Below are positions 16,728 to 25,871 of a DNA stretch of 64,000 nucleotides, piece after piece; position 1 is the first letter of the stretch, and each line of letters begins with the position of its first letter. The translations under genes were made by a program, and so were the position numbers. Under the pieces are notes generated by a model. The model searched no databases, had not been told where the DNA came from, and saw only the letters and a list, made by a program, of their open reading frames with translations. The stretch is from Fimihabitans intestinipullorum. Lineage in GTDB: Bacteria > Bacillota_I > Bacilli_A > RF39 > UBA660. Where the stretch lies: contig DVML01000025.1 of assembly GCA_018714965.1 (NCBI GenBank), positions 1 to 64,000 on the forward strand. Reading direction: 5' to 3'.

Positions 16728-17573
16728 ATGAAAAAAAAGATGAGAAATATTTGGAATGCAATTCAGTGGCCACTTATTTTGGTTATATTTGAATTCTGCA
16801 TTCTTTTTCTTTTGTTAGGATATTTTGAGTATCACGAGATACAAACGCAGTTGGACACACATCCTGAATGGTCGATGGCAGAAGCATCTAAGGTGGTAAA
16901 TCAAATTTTAGAGACGAAAGAAGGTACAAACGCAATAGCGCAATTTTTATTAGATCATTTATGGATTTTAGTTCTTTTGAATGCTTGTTTATTGTTACCG
17001 ATTGTTTATCATTTTTACAAGAAACATCAACATCGTTTTCCTAGACATGTTTCTGATCGAAGTAAGATCCATATACTCTTCTGTTCTATTGCACTTGCGT
17101 TGTGTCTCAATCTTATATTGACTGGGATTTCCTCTCTCTTTGGGATATCTATAGAGACGGAATCTCAGCTTCGACGTCCTATTTTTTGGATGATTTGTAG
17201 TAGTGGTATAATAGGTCCGATCATCGAAGAGCTTGTATTCCGTGGGATCGTATACGATAGATTGCAAGCGTCTTGCCCCAAGTATCGTGCTTCTTTTTTC
17301 ACGACAATCTTGTTTGCTTTGTACCATGGAAATTTAGTGCAAATTATTTACGCTTTTGCGATGGGAAGTTATTTTATCTATTGTTATGATCATTACGAGA
17401 ATATTACGGCAAGTATTATCGCTCATATAAGTGCGAATGTTTCCACTTTAATTTTACTTCCATATCTTTTAAACTTACCATTTATATGGATCGTTTTATC
17501 ATGTGTTATGCTAGCTTTCGTTGGTTATTATATGTTCCAGAAAATTAGAAAAGGGATTAGTATTTATTCCTAA
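16728..17573 (+). CDS. CPBP-family intramembrane metalloprotease, 281 aa
   Basis: A multispanning protein of the CAAX protease/bacteriocin-processing (Abi) family. Motif 1 is EELVFRG (the EExxxR pair), motif 2 is FALYHGN (FxxxH) and motif 3 is HISANVS (HxxxN); together they form the zinc site inside the membrane. Two N-terminal helices, separated by an external loop, precede the core. Such enzymes process prenylated or signal-like peptides or confer immunity to peptides. No bacteriocin gene is near. It is the last gene of the NfeD operon. Confidence 0.88.
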   Translation: MKKKMRNIWNAIQWPLILVIFEFCILFLLLGYFEYHEIQTQLDTHPEWSMAEASKVVNQILETKEGTNAIAQFLLDHLWILVLLNACLLLPIVYHFYKKHQHRFPRHVSDRSKIHILFCSIALALCLNLILTGISSLFGISIETESQLRRPIFWMICSSGIIGPIIEELVFRGIVYDRLQASCPKYRASFFTTILFALYHGNLVQIIYAFAMGSYFIYCYDHYENITASIIAHISANVSTLILLPYLLNLPFIWIVLSCVMLAFVGYYMFQKIRKGISIYS

Positions 17574-17587
17574 TATTTGGAAATAAT

Positions 17588-17628
17588 AAAAGAGAAGACA
17601 AAAAATGCAAAAGTTTCTCTTTTTTTCT
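17588..17628 (+). terminator. Terminator after CPBP gene
   Basis: AAAAGAGAA/TTCTCTTTT stem with an 18-base loop and T-run; weaker than others because of the loop size. Confidence 0.6.
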
Positions 17629-17681
17629 CTGAAAAATTTTTCTTACGCTGAAAAAAATGGTATAATGTTGATGGTGATGAT

Positions 17682-18422
17682 ATGATTAAAAAAGTAAAAG
17701 GAACAAATGTTAATTATATCCGGTATGGCAATGAAAAAGGGAAAGAAATTGTACTACTACATGGATGGGGACAAAATATCGAGATGATGCGTCCGATCGG
17801 AGATAGTTTATGCAAAGATTATCATATCACGATTATTGATTTACCAGGATTTGGTGAGAGTGACGAATTAAAAACAGTGTGGTCACTATACGATTATGTA
17901 GAGTGCATTCATGAATTATTGAAAGAATTAGGAATAAAAAAACCTGTTTTGATAGGGCATTCTTTTGGAGGAAAAATCAGTTTGCTTTATGGAAGTAAAT
18001 ATTCTGTGGAAAAGATGATTCTTTTTGGAAGCCCATTTAAAAAGGAGATTCAAAAAATTTCCATGAAGACAAAAGTTTTAAAACAATTAAAAAAGGTACC
18101 GGGATTGAATAAATTTGAAAATATCGTAAAAAAACATGTAGGTTCGACAGACTATCGAAATGCATCTCCAATTATGAGACAGGTGATGGTAGAACATGTC
18201 AATCTTGATATAACGGAAGAGGTTAAAAAGATTAAATGTCCTACATTGCTTGTGTGGGGTACATTGGATGAAGCAGTATCATTAGAACGTGCACATGAAT
18301 TAGAGGAATTGATTCCAAACGCAGGATTAGTTGAGTATGAAGGATGTACACATTATGCTTATCTAGAACGGTTGGGACAAACAGTACGAGTGATTCGTAG
18401 TTTTCTAGAAAGCGAGGAGTAG
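17682..18422 (+). CDS. Alpha/beta hydrolase, 246 aa
   Basis: Alpha/beta-hydrolase fold with oxyanion motif LLHGWGQN, nucleophile elbow GHSFGG (Ser near residue 94), acid in WGTLDEAVS and catalytic His in CTHYAYLE. The substrate is unknown; sequence is closest in style to small-ester or MhpC-like hydrolases. A TATAAT box at 17661-17666 and a GGTGATGAT ribosome site precede it. It ends four bases before murF, which links it to a cell-wall precursor operon (hydrolase-murF-ddl). Confidence 0.88.
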   Translation: MIKKVKGTNVNYIRYGNEKGKEIVLLHGWGQNIEMMRPIGDSLCKDYHITIIDLPGFGESDELKTVWSLYDYVECIHELLKELGIKKPVLIGHSFGGKISLLYGSKYSVEKMILFGSPFKKEIQKISMKTKVLKQLKKVPGLNKFENIVKKHVGSTDYRNASPIMRQVMVEHVNLDITEEVKKIKCPTLLVWGTLDEAVSLERAHELEELIPNAGLVEYEGCTHYAYLERLGQTVRVIRSFLESEE

Positions 18423-18425
18423 GTT

Positions 18426-20030
18426 ATGTCAGAATATTTTGTATTATCTTTTATTCCGTTTATATTATATGTAGTTTTAAAAACGAGAAAATCATTTCAA
18501 ATGCTACAACAAAATTGGTATAATTTAGATCAACGTTATTTGAAATGGATTTTAAAAAATCCATGGAAAGTATTTATAGAAATCGATATGTTCTTTATCG
18601 TATTCATCGTAATGCTTGCGATGGATATGATGAGTGCTATGATTCTATTTGGAGTATTCTATATTGTTACATCTTTTTTATACTATCAATCAAATAAAAA
18701 AGAACAGGTAAAATTAAAATTAGCATTTACGAAAAGAGTGCGAAGATTATCTGTTACGACGATGATCTTATATTTAATTCCATTATTTTCTATTTGTTTT
18801 ATGTTTGATGCAAACTATATTGCATATTACTACTTTATCATGGGAGCACTCGCATATCTTAACTATTTTGTCGTTCTTGTTGCCAATACAATTAATTTGC
18901 CAATTGAACATCAAGTATTCTTGTATTATAAGAGAAAAGCAACGAAAAAGTTATCTTCTATGTCACAGTTAGACGTAATTGGAATTACAGGAAGCTATGG
19001 TAAGACGAGTAGTAAAAATATTTTATCGGATATTTTAAATGTGAAGTACAATGCATTTGCAACGCCGAAAAATTTTAATACGACTTATGGAATGATTCGT
19101 GCGATCAATGAATCACTCGATAAATTTAACGATTTATTTATTGCCGAAATGGGAGCTTTTAAGCAGGGAGAAATCAAAGAACTTTGCGATTTTGTTCATC
19201 CAAAGTATGGAATTTTAACTAGAATAGGTACTGCCCATTTAGAGAGTTTTGGTAGTCAAAGTAACATTCAGAAGGGAAAATTCGAATTGATTGAATCTCT
19301 TCCGGAAGATGGTGTTGGAATCTTAAATAAAGATGATGCATTACAAGTATCGTATCATTTGAAAAATAAATGTCATATTATATGGATTGGAATTGAGCAA
19401 AAAGATGTCGATGTCTATGCAGAAAATATTCATTTATCTGAGCAGGGGACTTCATTTGATGTCGTATGGAAGAGGGAAAATATAAAAGCAAACTTCCAAA
19501 CGAGACTACTTGGTAAGAATAATGTATATAATATTTTAGCAGCTGTCGCACTTGGAAAGTATTTAGGTATGACGATCGATCAATTAGTGACCGGAGTAAA
19601 ACAAATTCATCCAATCGAACATCGTTTGGAATTAAAACCATTTGGTAATGTTACTTTGATCGAGGATGATTATAATGCGAATCCAATCGGAGCAAAAGAA
19701 GCGATCGAGGTGCTATCGATGATGCCTGGAAAAAAAATTATCGTAACTCCGGGAATGATCGAGCTTGGACCAAAACAATATGAATTAAACTTAGAATTTG
19801 GAAAGCAGATTGGAGAAAGTTCTATCGATGAAGTAATTCTCATTGGAAAAGAGCAGACAAGACCAATTCAAGATGGGTTGAAAGTGGTTGATTATAATGA
19901 AAAACACATTCATATATTAAATGATGTAAAGCTTGCCTTTCCACTGATTCAGAAGTTGAGTGGTGGCAAAAAAGCATATGCTTTGATTGAGAATGATTTA
20001 CCAGATACTTTTAACGAGAAGACAAAATAA
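18426..20030 (+). CDS. murF: MurF-type Mur ligase with N-terminal membrane domain, 534 aa
   Basis: MurF adds D-Ala-D-Ala to UDP-MurNAc-tripeptide. The ligase part (about residue 175 on) has P-loop GITGSYGKTSS, the NFNTTYG substrate loop, the AEMGAFKQGEI segment, HRLE and DDYNANPIGAKEA. About 150 residues before it form four or so hydrophobic segments (for example IDMFFIVFIVMLAMDMM), not present in classical MurF. The enzyme is thus likely tethered to the membrane. The next gene is ddl, which makes its D-Ala-D-Ala substrate, supporting MurF over other Mur ligases. A MurT-type activity is an alternative, but no GatD partner follows and no Cys-rich insert is seen. Confidence 0.88.
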   Translation: MSEYFVLSFIPFILYVVLKTRKSFQMLQQNWYNLDQRYLKWILKNPWKVFIEIDMFFIVFIVMLAMDMMSAMILFGVFYIVTSFLYYQSNKKEQVKLKLAFTKRVRRLSVTTMILYLIPLFSICFMFDANYIAYYYFIMGALAYLNYFVVLVANTINLPIEHQVFLYYKRKATKKLSSMSQLDVIGITGSYGKTSSKNILSDILNVKYNAFATPKNFNTTYGMIRAINESLDKFNDLFIAEMGAFKQGEIKELCDFVHPKYGILTRIGTAHLESFGSQSNIQKGKFELIESLPEDGVGILNKDDALQVSYHLKNKCHIIWIGIEQKDVDVYAENIHLSEQGTSFDVVWKRENIKANFQTRLLGKNNVYNILAAVALGKYLGMTIDQLVTGVKQIHPIEHRLELKPFGNVTLIEDDYNANPIGAKEAIEVLSMMPGKKIIVTPGMIELGPKQYELNLEFGKQIGESSIDEVILIGKEQTRPIQDGLKVVDYNEKHIHILNDVKLAFPLIQKLSGGKKAYALIENDLPDTFNEKTK

Positions 20031-20042
20031 GGGAGTGATAAA

Positions 20043-21245
20043 ATGAAAATAAAAGTAGGAGTTATATTTGGAGGACCGACAGTAGAACACGAGATTAGTA
20101 TTATTTCTGCTGTACAGGCAATGGGGTATATGGATACTTCAAAATACGATATTATCCCAATTTATATAACGAAAGATAGAGATTGGTATACAGGTAAAAT
20201 GTTGAGCGATATGGAGGTATATCAAGATTTCGACGATTTAAAACGATATGCAAAGAAAGTGACACTCGTTCGTAAAGATGGAGGGTTCTATTTACAAACG
20301 CTAGGGTTCTGGAAGCGTTGCATCGAAGAGATCGATATCGCATTTCCGATTGTTCATGGAAACAATGTAGAAGATGGAACATTAGTTGGATACTTAGAAA
20401 CATTAGGAATTCCATATGTGGGAAGTGGAGTTTTAGGTTCTGCACTTGGACAGGATAAAGTTGTTATGAAGCAAGTGCTTGAATCAGCTGAACTTCCAAT
20501 TGTCGATTATCGTTGGTTCTACGATTCAGAATTTTTAAATGCAACTGATAGTATTTTAAAATCGATTGAAAAGATGGGATATCCAGTGATTGTAAAACCA
20601 GCGACGCTTGGTAGTAGTGTTGGAATCACTTATGTAAAAGATAAGAAAGATATCTATGAAGCGATCGAGGAAGCTATGAAGTATGATAATAAAATTATCG
20701 TCGAAAAGGCAGTAGAGAATTTAGTAGAAGTCAACTGTAGCGTTCTCGGTAATTATGAATATCAAGAATTAAGTGAGATTGAAGAAGTCATGACAACTGA
20801 AGAGTTTTTAACTTATCAAGATAAATATATCGGAAATGGAAAAGGAACAAAAAATGGTGGAAGTAAAGGAATGGTAGCAACAGACCGTGTGATTCCAGCT
20901 CGTATTTCAGATGATTTGAAAAAGAAAGTGCAGGAAGTATCTCTTGCAACATTCCGCGCACTTAATTTAAGTAATATTTGTCGTATCGACTTTTTGATCG
21001 ATAAGAAAGCAAAAAAGGTCTATGTAAACGAGTCTAATACGATTCCAGGATCTTTATCATTCTATTTATGGGAACCTATTGGAGTGCCATATGATAAATT
21101 ATTAGATCGTATGATTACGATTGCAATCAAAGATTTTAAGAGAAAACAAAAGAAAGTTTCAACATTCGAAACCAACGTCCTAAGCAACTTCGGTGGAGCA
21201 AAAGGAATGAAAGGTTTGAAGGGAATGAAAACAAAATTAAAATAA
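20043..21245 (+). CDS. ddl: D-alanine--D-alanine ligase
   Basis: An ATP-grasp enzyme of 400 aa, slightly longer than usual. It opens with VGVIFGGPTVEHEISI, the signature Ddl N-terminus, and has HGNNVEDGTLVGYLETL, VKPATLGSSVGITYV, and the metal-binding VNESNTIPGSLSFYLW (normally NTxPG). The last 35 residues, rich in Lys, Gly and Met, are an unusual extension. It starts 12 bases after murF and provides the dipeptide that MurF uses. A strong terminator follows. Confidence 0.95.
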   Translation: MKIKVGVIFGGPTVEHEISIISAVQAMGYMDTSKYDIIPIYITKDRDWYTGKMLSDMEVYQDFDDLKRYAKKVTLVRKDGGFYLQTLGFWKRCIEEIDIAFPIVHGNNVEDGTLVGYLETLGIPYVGSGVLGSALGQDKVVMKQVLESAELPIVDYRWFYDSEFLNATDSILKSIEKMGYPVIVKPATLGSSVGITYVKDKKDIYEAIEEAMKYDNKIIVEKAVENLVEVNCSVLGNYEYQELSEIEEVMTTEEFLTYQDKYIGNGKGTKNGGSKGMVATDRVIPARISDDLKKKVQEVSLATFRALNLSNICRIDFLIDKKAKKVYVNESNTIPGSLSFYLWEPIGVPYDKLLDRMITIAIKDFKRKQKKVSTFETNVLSNFGGAKGMKGLKGMKTKLK

Positions 21246-21268
21246 CAGAGAAATCTGTTATTTTTTTT
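21241..21268 (+). terminator. Terminator between ddl and the convergent oxidoreductase gene
   Basis: Perfect 9-bp stem AATAACAGA/TCTGTTATT with GAAA loop and eight T; it includes the ddl stop and overlaps the end of the leftward gene. Confidence 0.9.
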
Positions 21269-22727
21269 GATCGATATTGAGTACGCTAGGACCTTCTAAT
21301 AAGTTACCATCAATATCGAATCTAGAACCATGGCAAGGACAATCCCAAGTACAATCTACTTCGTTAAATAATAAATGACACTTCATATGTGGGCAGATGA
21401 TAGAAACGATGTGTTCACGTCCTTTAGGATCGATATAGATTCCGACACGTTTACCATCTCTTACTTCGATTTTTGCTTGTCCTTTTGGAGATTGGAAAGT
21501 CGATCTGATCATTGCACCAACACTATCGATACCATCTTTTACTGTTTGAATACATCTTTTTAAATTATAAGGTCGATAGGGGAGAAATAAACCTTCATAT
21601 GGATGATGTTTGTCGGTTGCTAATTCAGAGAGAATGATTCCAGCGATCGTACCATTTGTCATACCCCATTTTTGAAATCCTGTTGCAATCATCACATTCG
21701 GATGTTTTTTAGAAATTGGTCCAATGAGTGGTAAATGATCGTTTGGTATGATATCGTGTGTCGACCAGGCATAGGAAGGTTTCATGTGAAAGAAAGATTC
21801 GAAGCGCTCGCTTGTCTTTTCATAGTATTCTTTTTTTGATTTGCACTTTGTCGTCTTGTCGCTTTCACTTGCAAATAAAAGATAATTTTGCTGATCTTGA
21901 TGATATCGAATAGAATAGATTGGATTAGAAATCGTGATTGCAGAAAATGACTTCGTATCTTCTATAGGTGTTGCAACAACATAAGAGGATTCGATATGAG
22001 ATTTGAACGGAACCCAGCCAGGACGGATGAAAAAAGGATAGTGTGTACATATGAGTACCTTTTTCGATCTGATTTTTCCAGCATTCGTATGGGTAATATA
22101 AAAGGAACCGTCTTGATCAATATCAGTAGCTCTTACGTTTTCCATAATTTTAACCCCTTTAGAAAGAGAAATACGAGCAAGTTCATATAAATACTTTACT
22201 GGATGAAAAACGGCTGTATGAGGTACTTTTAGTGCTTTTAACGATGGAATATCGATTGGAATATTATCCATTGACTCATACTTGACTTCAGTTAGATCTA
22301 AAAAGGATTGTAGCGTATCTATTTTTTTGATTTGCTCTTCCTTGGTAGCAAATACGTAAGAATCTACTTCTTCAAAGTTGCAATCTATTTTTTCTCTTTG
22401 GACAGTTTGTTTTACAAAAGCAATCGCATCCCTTTGTGCCTGCAAGTAGGAGAGAGCTGTATTTGTATCGTGTGTATCGATAATTTGTTCGTAAATTTGA
22501 TCTTGTAAATAAGTTAACTTTCCAGTCGTGTTGGATGTAACACCAAAGCCAATTTTATCTTTATCGATCAATAAAATATTTTTTTTCGTCTTCGATAATT
22601 GATATAATGCGGTGATACCAGCAATTCCACCACCAATAATTAAAATATCTACGTCTTTTTCTTTGTAATCAATCTTTGTATCAGAGAGAGGTTCAATTCC
22701 TTCTTGCCATAATGTTTTTTTCTTCAT
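21258..22727 (-). CDS. FAD-dependent oxidoreductase with C-terminal Rieske domain (YhfW-like), 489 aa
   Basis: An N-terminal DAO-type FAD domain begins with ILIIGGGIAGITALYQL (the GxGxxG dinucleotide fold, near residue 35), and the C-terminal 55 residues form a Rieske iron-sulfur domain with CPHM and CPCHGS, the C-x-H and C-x-x-H cluster ligands. Bacillus YhfW has the same two-domain layout; its substrate is unknown, probably an amine or imino compound. The ATG at 22727 follows GGTGATCC; a longer reading would add 26 residues overlapping the divergent promoter region. It is divergent from the dehydrogenase gene. Confidence 0.88.
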   Translation of the reverse strand: MKKKTLWQEGIEPLSDTKIDYKEKDVDILIIGGGIAGITALYQLSKTKKNILLIDKDKIGFGVTSNTTGKLTYLQDQIYEQIIDTHDTNTALSYLQAQRDAIAFVKQTVQREKIDCNFEEVDSYVFATKEEQIKKIDTLQSFLDLTEVKYESMDNIPIDIPSLKALKVPHTAVFHPVKYLYELARISLSKGVKIMENVRATDIDQDGSFYITHTNAGKIRSKKVLICTHYPFFIRPGWVPFKSHIESSYVVATPIEDTKSFSAITISNPIYSIRYHQDQQNYLLFASESDKTTKCKSKKEYYEKTSERFESFFHMKPSYAWSTHDIIPNDHLPLIGPISKKHPNVMIATGFQKWGMTNGTIAGIILSELATDKHHPYEGLFLPYRPYNLKRCIQTVKDGIDSVGAMIRSTFQSPKGQAKIEVRDGKRVGIYIDPKGREHIVSIICPHMKCHLLFNEVDCTWDCPCHGSRFDIDGNLLEGPSVLNIDQKK

Positions 22728-22848
22728 AGGATCACCACTATTATTATGAACAATTCCGAAAATATTATAAAAATTAGTGTCAAATATAGTAAAGATCACT
22801 TTCATGAAGTATGAAATGTGTTACACTGTATTTATAAGAGGTGATAAT

Positions 22849-23874
22849 ATGCGTGCAGCAACGTTAGTTGGAAAGAGAAAATTTGAAATCAACGAAATCG
22901 AAGAGCCAACTTCTAAAAATGGTGAGGTGTTAATACACGTTTTAAAATCAGGTATTTGTGGATCTGATTTACATTATTTTGAAACAGGAGAGCCAAAAGG
23001 ACTAGTACTTGGACACGAATTTTGTGGAACGGTCATCGATCCTGGAGATCGTACGGATTTAAAAGAAGGAGATGTCGTAACAGCGCTTCCAATTTCTCCT
23101 TGTGGTCATTGTAGTGCTTGTACTAGTGGAAATCCACAATATTGTAAAGAAACCTGGAAAGATGCGGTAGGATTATCTATGACACATCCAGGAGGACTCA
23201 CAAGTAAAATCAGCGTAAGAGGAGACATGGTGTATAAGGTTCCAGATAATGTTCGTCCAGAAGAGATGGCAATGGTAGAACCGACTGCAGTCGCACTTCA
23301 CGGTGTACATTTAGCCGATATTAAACTAGGACAGAAAGTTCTTGTCATCGGTGGAGGAATCATTGGACTTATGAGTGCGATGTTAGCTAAGAAAGAAGGA
23401 GCTAGCTTTGTCGCTGTCAGCGAGACCAATCCAAACCGTGGAAAGAAAGCATTGGCACTCGGAGTTGCAGATAAGTATTATGATGCAACGAAGGAAGACA
23501 TGATTATGGAAGTAATGCAGGATACAGGTAGTGGTTTTGATGTCGTAATAGAGTGCTGCGGGAATGCTCCAGCAGTTACAAGTTCACTTTTGATGGTAAA
23601 ACCTGGTGGAACTGTGACGCTTGTTGGAGTTGCAACAGGTCCGATTTCTATTCCAACCGTCATTGCAGTTATGAACGAATTGACAGTAAAAGGAGCAATT
23701 GCTTATACGAAAGATGAATTTGAAACTTGTATTCAAATGATCGCATCAAAACAAATTGAAGTTATGAAGTTTGTCGATGATATGATTCCATTATCTAAAG
23801 TACAAGAAGCATACGAGAGACTCACAAGTGGAACGGATGATGCAGTTAAGATATTAGTTGATCCAAATCAATAA
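22849..23874 (+). CDS. Zinc-dependent medium-chain alcohol/polyol dehydrogenase, 341 aa
   Basis: MDR-family NAD(P)-dependent dehydrogenase. Catalytic zinc ligands are in GICGSDLHYFETG and GHEFCG; the structural zinc loop is CGHCSACTSGNPQYC; the nucleotide fold is VLVIGGGIIGLM. It groups in style with sorbitol, threonine and 2,3-butanediol dehydrogenases; the substrate cannot be fixed. I start at 22849, preceded by AGAGGTGATAAT. It is divergent from the Rieske oxidoreductase, with about 120 bases between them for both promoters, so shared regulation is possible. Confidence 0.88.
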   Translation: MRAATLVGKRKFEINEIEEPTSKNGEVLIHVLKSGICGSDLHYFETGEPKGLVLGHEFCGTVIDPGDRTDLKEGDVVTALPISPCGHCSACTSGNPQYCKETWKDAVGLSMTHPGGLTSKISVRGDMVYKVPDNVRPEEMAMVEPTAVALHGVHLADIKLGQKVLVIGGGIIGLMSAMLAKKEGASFVAVSETNPNRGKKALALGVADKYYDATKEDMIMEVMQDTGSGFDVVIECCGNAPAVTSSLLMVKPGGTVTLVGVATGPISIPTVIAVMNELTVKGAIAYTKDEFETCIQMIASKQIEVMKFVDDMIPLSKVQEAYERLTSGTDDAVKILVDPNQ

Positions 23875-23902
23875 AGGTATATGTCATTCATATACCTTTT
23901 TG
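23873..23902 (+). terminator. Terminator after dehydrogenase
   Basis: Perfect 11-bp stem AAAGGTATATG/CATATACCTTT with a 5-base loop; it includes the stop codon. Confidence 0.85.
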
Positions 23903-23945
23903 ATAAAATAAAAAAGTTGGAATATTCCAACTTTTATTAACATTA

Positions 23946-24021
23946 TGGTGGGCTGTTAGGGACTCGAACCCTAGACCCACTGATTAAGAGTCAGTTGCTC
24001 TACCAACTGAGCTAACAGCCC
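23946..24021 (-). tRNA. tRNA-Lys (CTT)
   Basis: A 76-base cloverleaf on the minus strand. Acceptor GGGCTGT/ACAGCCC, D-arm AGCTCAGTTGGTAGAGC, anticodon loop CTCTTAA giving CTT, TpsiC arm with GGTTCGAGTCC, and an encoded CCA. Confidence 0.95.
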
Positions 24022-24113
24022 ATAAAATCGATTACTCATTAAGTATAACACAAAAATAATAAAAAAGGAATAGTAATTTTTATTTTATTGGTATTTTTAT
24101 AACTTAAGTAATG

Positions 24114-24148
24114 AAAAACATTCAGATTTATTTTCTGAATGTTTTTTT
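24114..24148 (-). terminator. Terminator of PP2C gene
   Basis: Perfect 13-bp arms (24114-24126 and 24134-24146) with A- and T-runs on both sides. It overlaps the last codons of the leftward phosphatase gene and could work in both directions. Confidence 0.8.
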
Positions 24149-25765
24149 ATAAGTAATCGCTGTTGCATTGTCGCTCCCAGCGTGAATTATTCTCTCTTTA
24201 ACGTAATGGTCCCCATCTCCGTAAGAGGCTGTATCTACAAGTTGATCTGCTTTTGGAAATTGTGGTAATATTTGATATAACTGTAATGTAGGAATCGGAT
24301 TTGTAACCCCGTCGCTACATAACATCATATAATCGTAATCATGATTTGAAATAATTTGCTCAGGTTTTAATAAATAGTTTTGATCTGTTCCAATCGCATT
24401 TGTAATTGTATGAGCGTATGGATCGAATTTTCGAATTTCTTCTGCTTCGATTCCTTCGAGCGTTTGTCCATTCTTTTTAAAAAGCTCGTATGTAAGAGTT
24501 TGCTCAGTTGTCATTTTTTTAGCAACCCCATTTTTTGCAATATAGATGCTAGAATCTCCCACTTGGTAAATCAGCGTATGCTTTTTTGTAACGACTGCAA
24601 AAGATAGAGTGGTTTGTCCTAATCTTTGCCTAGAAACGTCTGCTTCTATTTGTGCGACAATAAGCGCAATTTCATTGATCAGGCTACTTTCTTCCATATT
24701 ATGTTTTGGCATTTGATCTATTTCTTCGAAGTAGGATACTGGAATTTGTTGGAATGCAGAACTTAAGCGTTCTGTAACAAATTTACTACCTTGTTGTGAA
24801 TTCTTAGAACTACTTACCCCATCACATACGGCAAATAATTTATAGTTTTTATTTAAACTATGTTCTACAAATACTGATGCATCATCTTGTCCATGTCTGT
24901 GCCGACTTCCTTTATTTGTCGCAAGCTGGATTTCTTCTTGGCTTGTACAATACGAGATAGAGATTGTTTGGTGATCATATGGATTATCATTTTTTTTAAG
25001 TGTTTGATTTTGAAATGCGCCTAAGTAATTTGTCTGTAATTGGATGTTGTGACTTTGGTGTTTCTTGTAATACGTTTCAAACTGTGTTTTTAAATCGTAT
25101 TTACAATTAGGTGTCATCATTCGGTATTCTCGTTCTGGATATTTAATTGCCACACTTACTAAAAGGTCGAAATATTCGAGCAGATATGTTAATAAAACAT
25201 TTTGGTTTTCTGGTGAAAGCTGATGATAAGCTTGAAATACATTTGATTGTTCTAGTGCTATTTTAATGAATTGATCTGGGTGTAGTACAGTATCTAGTCC
25301 TAGTTCACAAATTTGATCTAGTTTCTCTAATTCTAGACGGTTGAAACTCAAAGTGGCGGGTACGAGATAAGTTGCACCTGTATTGTATTTCATATGATAT
25401 AGTTGATCGAAATCATAGCATAAATAAATTTCTAATAAATGATAGATTAGATCTTCGTATGACATAGCTTCTATTTGTTTTCTCATATTACTCGTGCTGG
25501 TAATGTATGCAGAATCGATTCCTTTTTGTATAAATTGATGTAATAAGGCTTTCGCATAGTGGTTTTCCCGTACTTTAGGTCGTTCCAACGTCAGTTTGAT
25601 TTCTGTTTTACGTAGCGCTTCAGCGAGAATGTTTTCTAATTTTCTCTGATATAAACTTTTTTCTAAAATTAGAATTTCTTTTTTTCGCTTTAATGATCGT
25701 TCTTGTTCTTCGATTTCTTCTATTTGCAATTCTATTTTACTGATTTTCTTAGCTTCCGTTTCCAT
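24128..25765 (-). CDS. PP2C-family Ser/Thr phosphatase with long N-terminal region, 545 aa
   Basis: The C-terminal 270 residues form a PP2C metallophosphatase: GQDDASVFVE, AVCDGVSSS, TTLSFAVV, VGDSSIYIA, CSDGVTN and GSDNATA supply the metal-binding aspartates in order. The N-terminal half starts with a charged coiled coil (about residues 5-60) and then a helical region of no known family, possibly a sensor or partner-binding part. No membrane segment. The ATG at 25765 follows a GGGGAG site; 19 more residues could be read upstream. No protein kinase gene is adjacent, but a kinase-fold protein is encoded near 62.5 kb. Confidence 0.85.
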   Translation of the reverse strand: METEAKKISKIELQIEEIEEQERSLKRKKEILILEKSLYQRKLENILAEALRKTEIKLTLERPKVRENHYAKALLHQFIQKGIDSAYITSTSNMRKQIEAMSYEDLIYHLLEIYLCYDFDQLYHMKYNTGATYLVPATLSFNRLELEKLDQICELGLDTVLHPDQFIKIALEQSNVFQAYHQLSPENQNVLLTYLLEYFDLLVSVAIKYPEREYRMMTPNCKYDLKTQFETYYKKHQSHNIQLQTNYLGAFQNQTLKKNDNPYDHQTISISYCTSQEEIQLATNKGSRHRHGQDDASVFVEHSLNKNYKLFAVCDGVSSSKNSQQGSKFVTERLSSAFQQIPVSYFEEIDQMPKHNMEESSLINEIALIVAQIEADVSRQRLGQTTLSFAVVTKKHTLIYQVGDSSIYIAKNGVAKKMTTEQTLTYELFKKNGQTLEGIEAEEIRKFDPYAHTITNAIGTDQNYLLKPEQIISNHDYDYMMLCSDGVTNPIPTLQLYQILPQFPKADQLVDTASYGDGDHYVKERIIHAGSDNATAITYKKTFRK

Positions 25766-25871
25766 CTCAATCTCCCCTTCAAAAGTAGGTTTTACTTTAA
25801 CAGAATGGAATATATTTGTCAAATTTATGATGAAATGTGGTATACTAAAAAAGAAGTAAGGATGGACAAGT

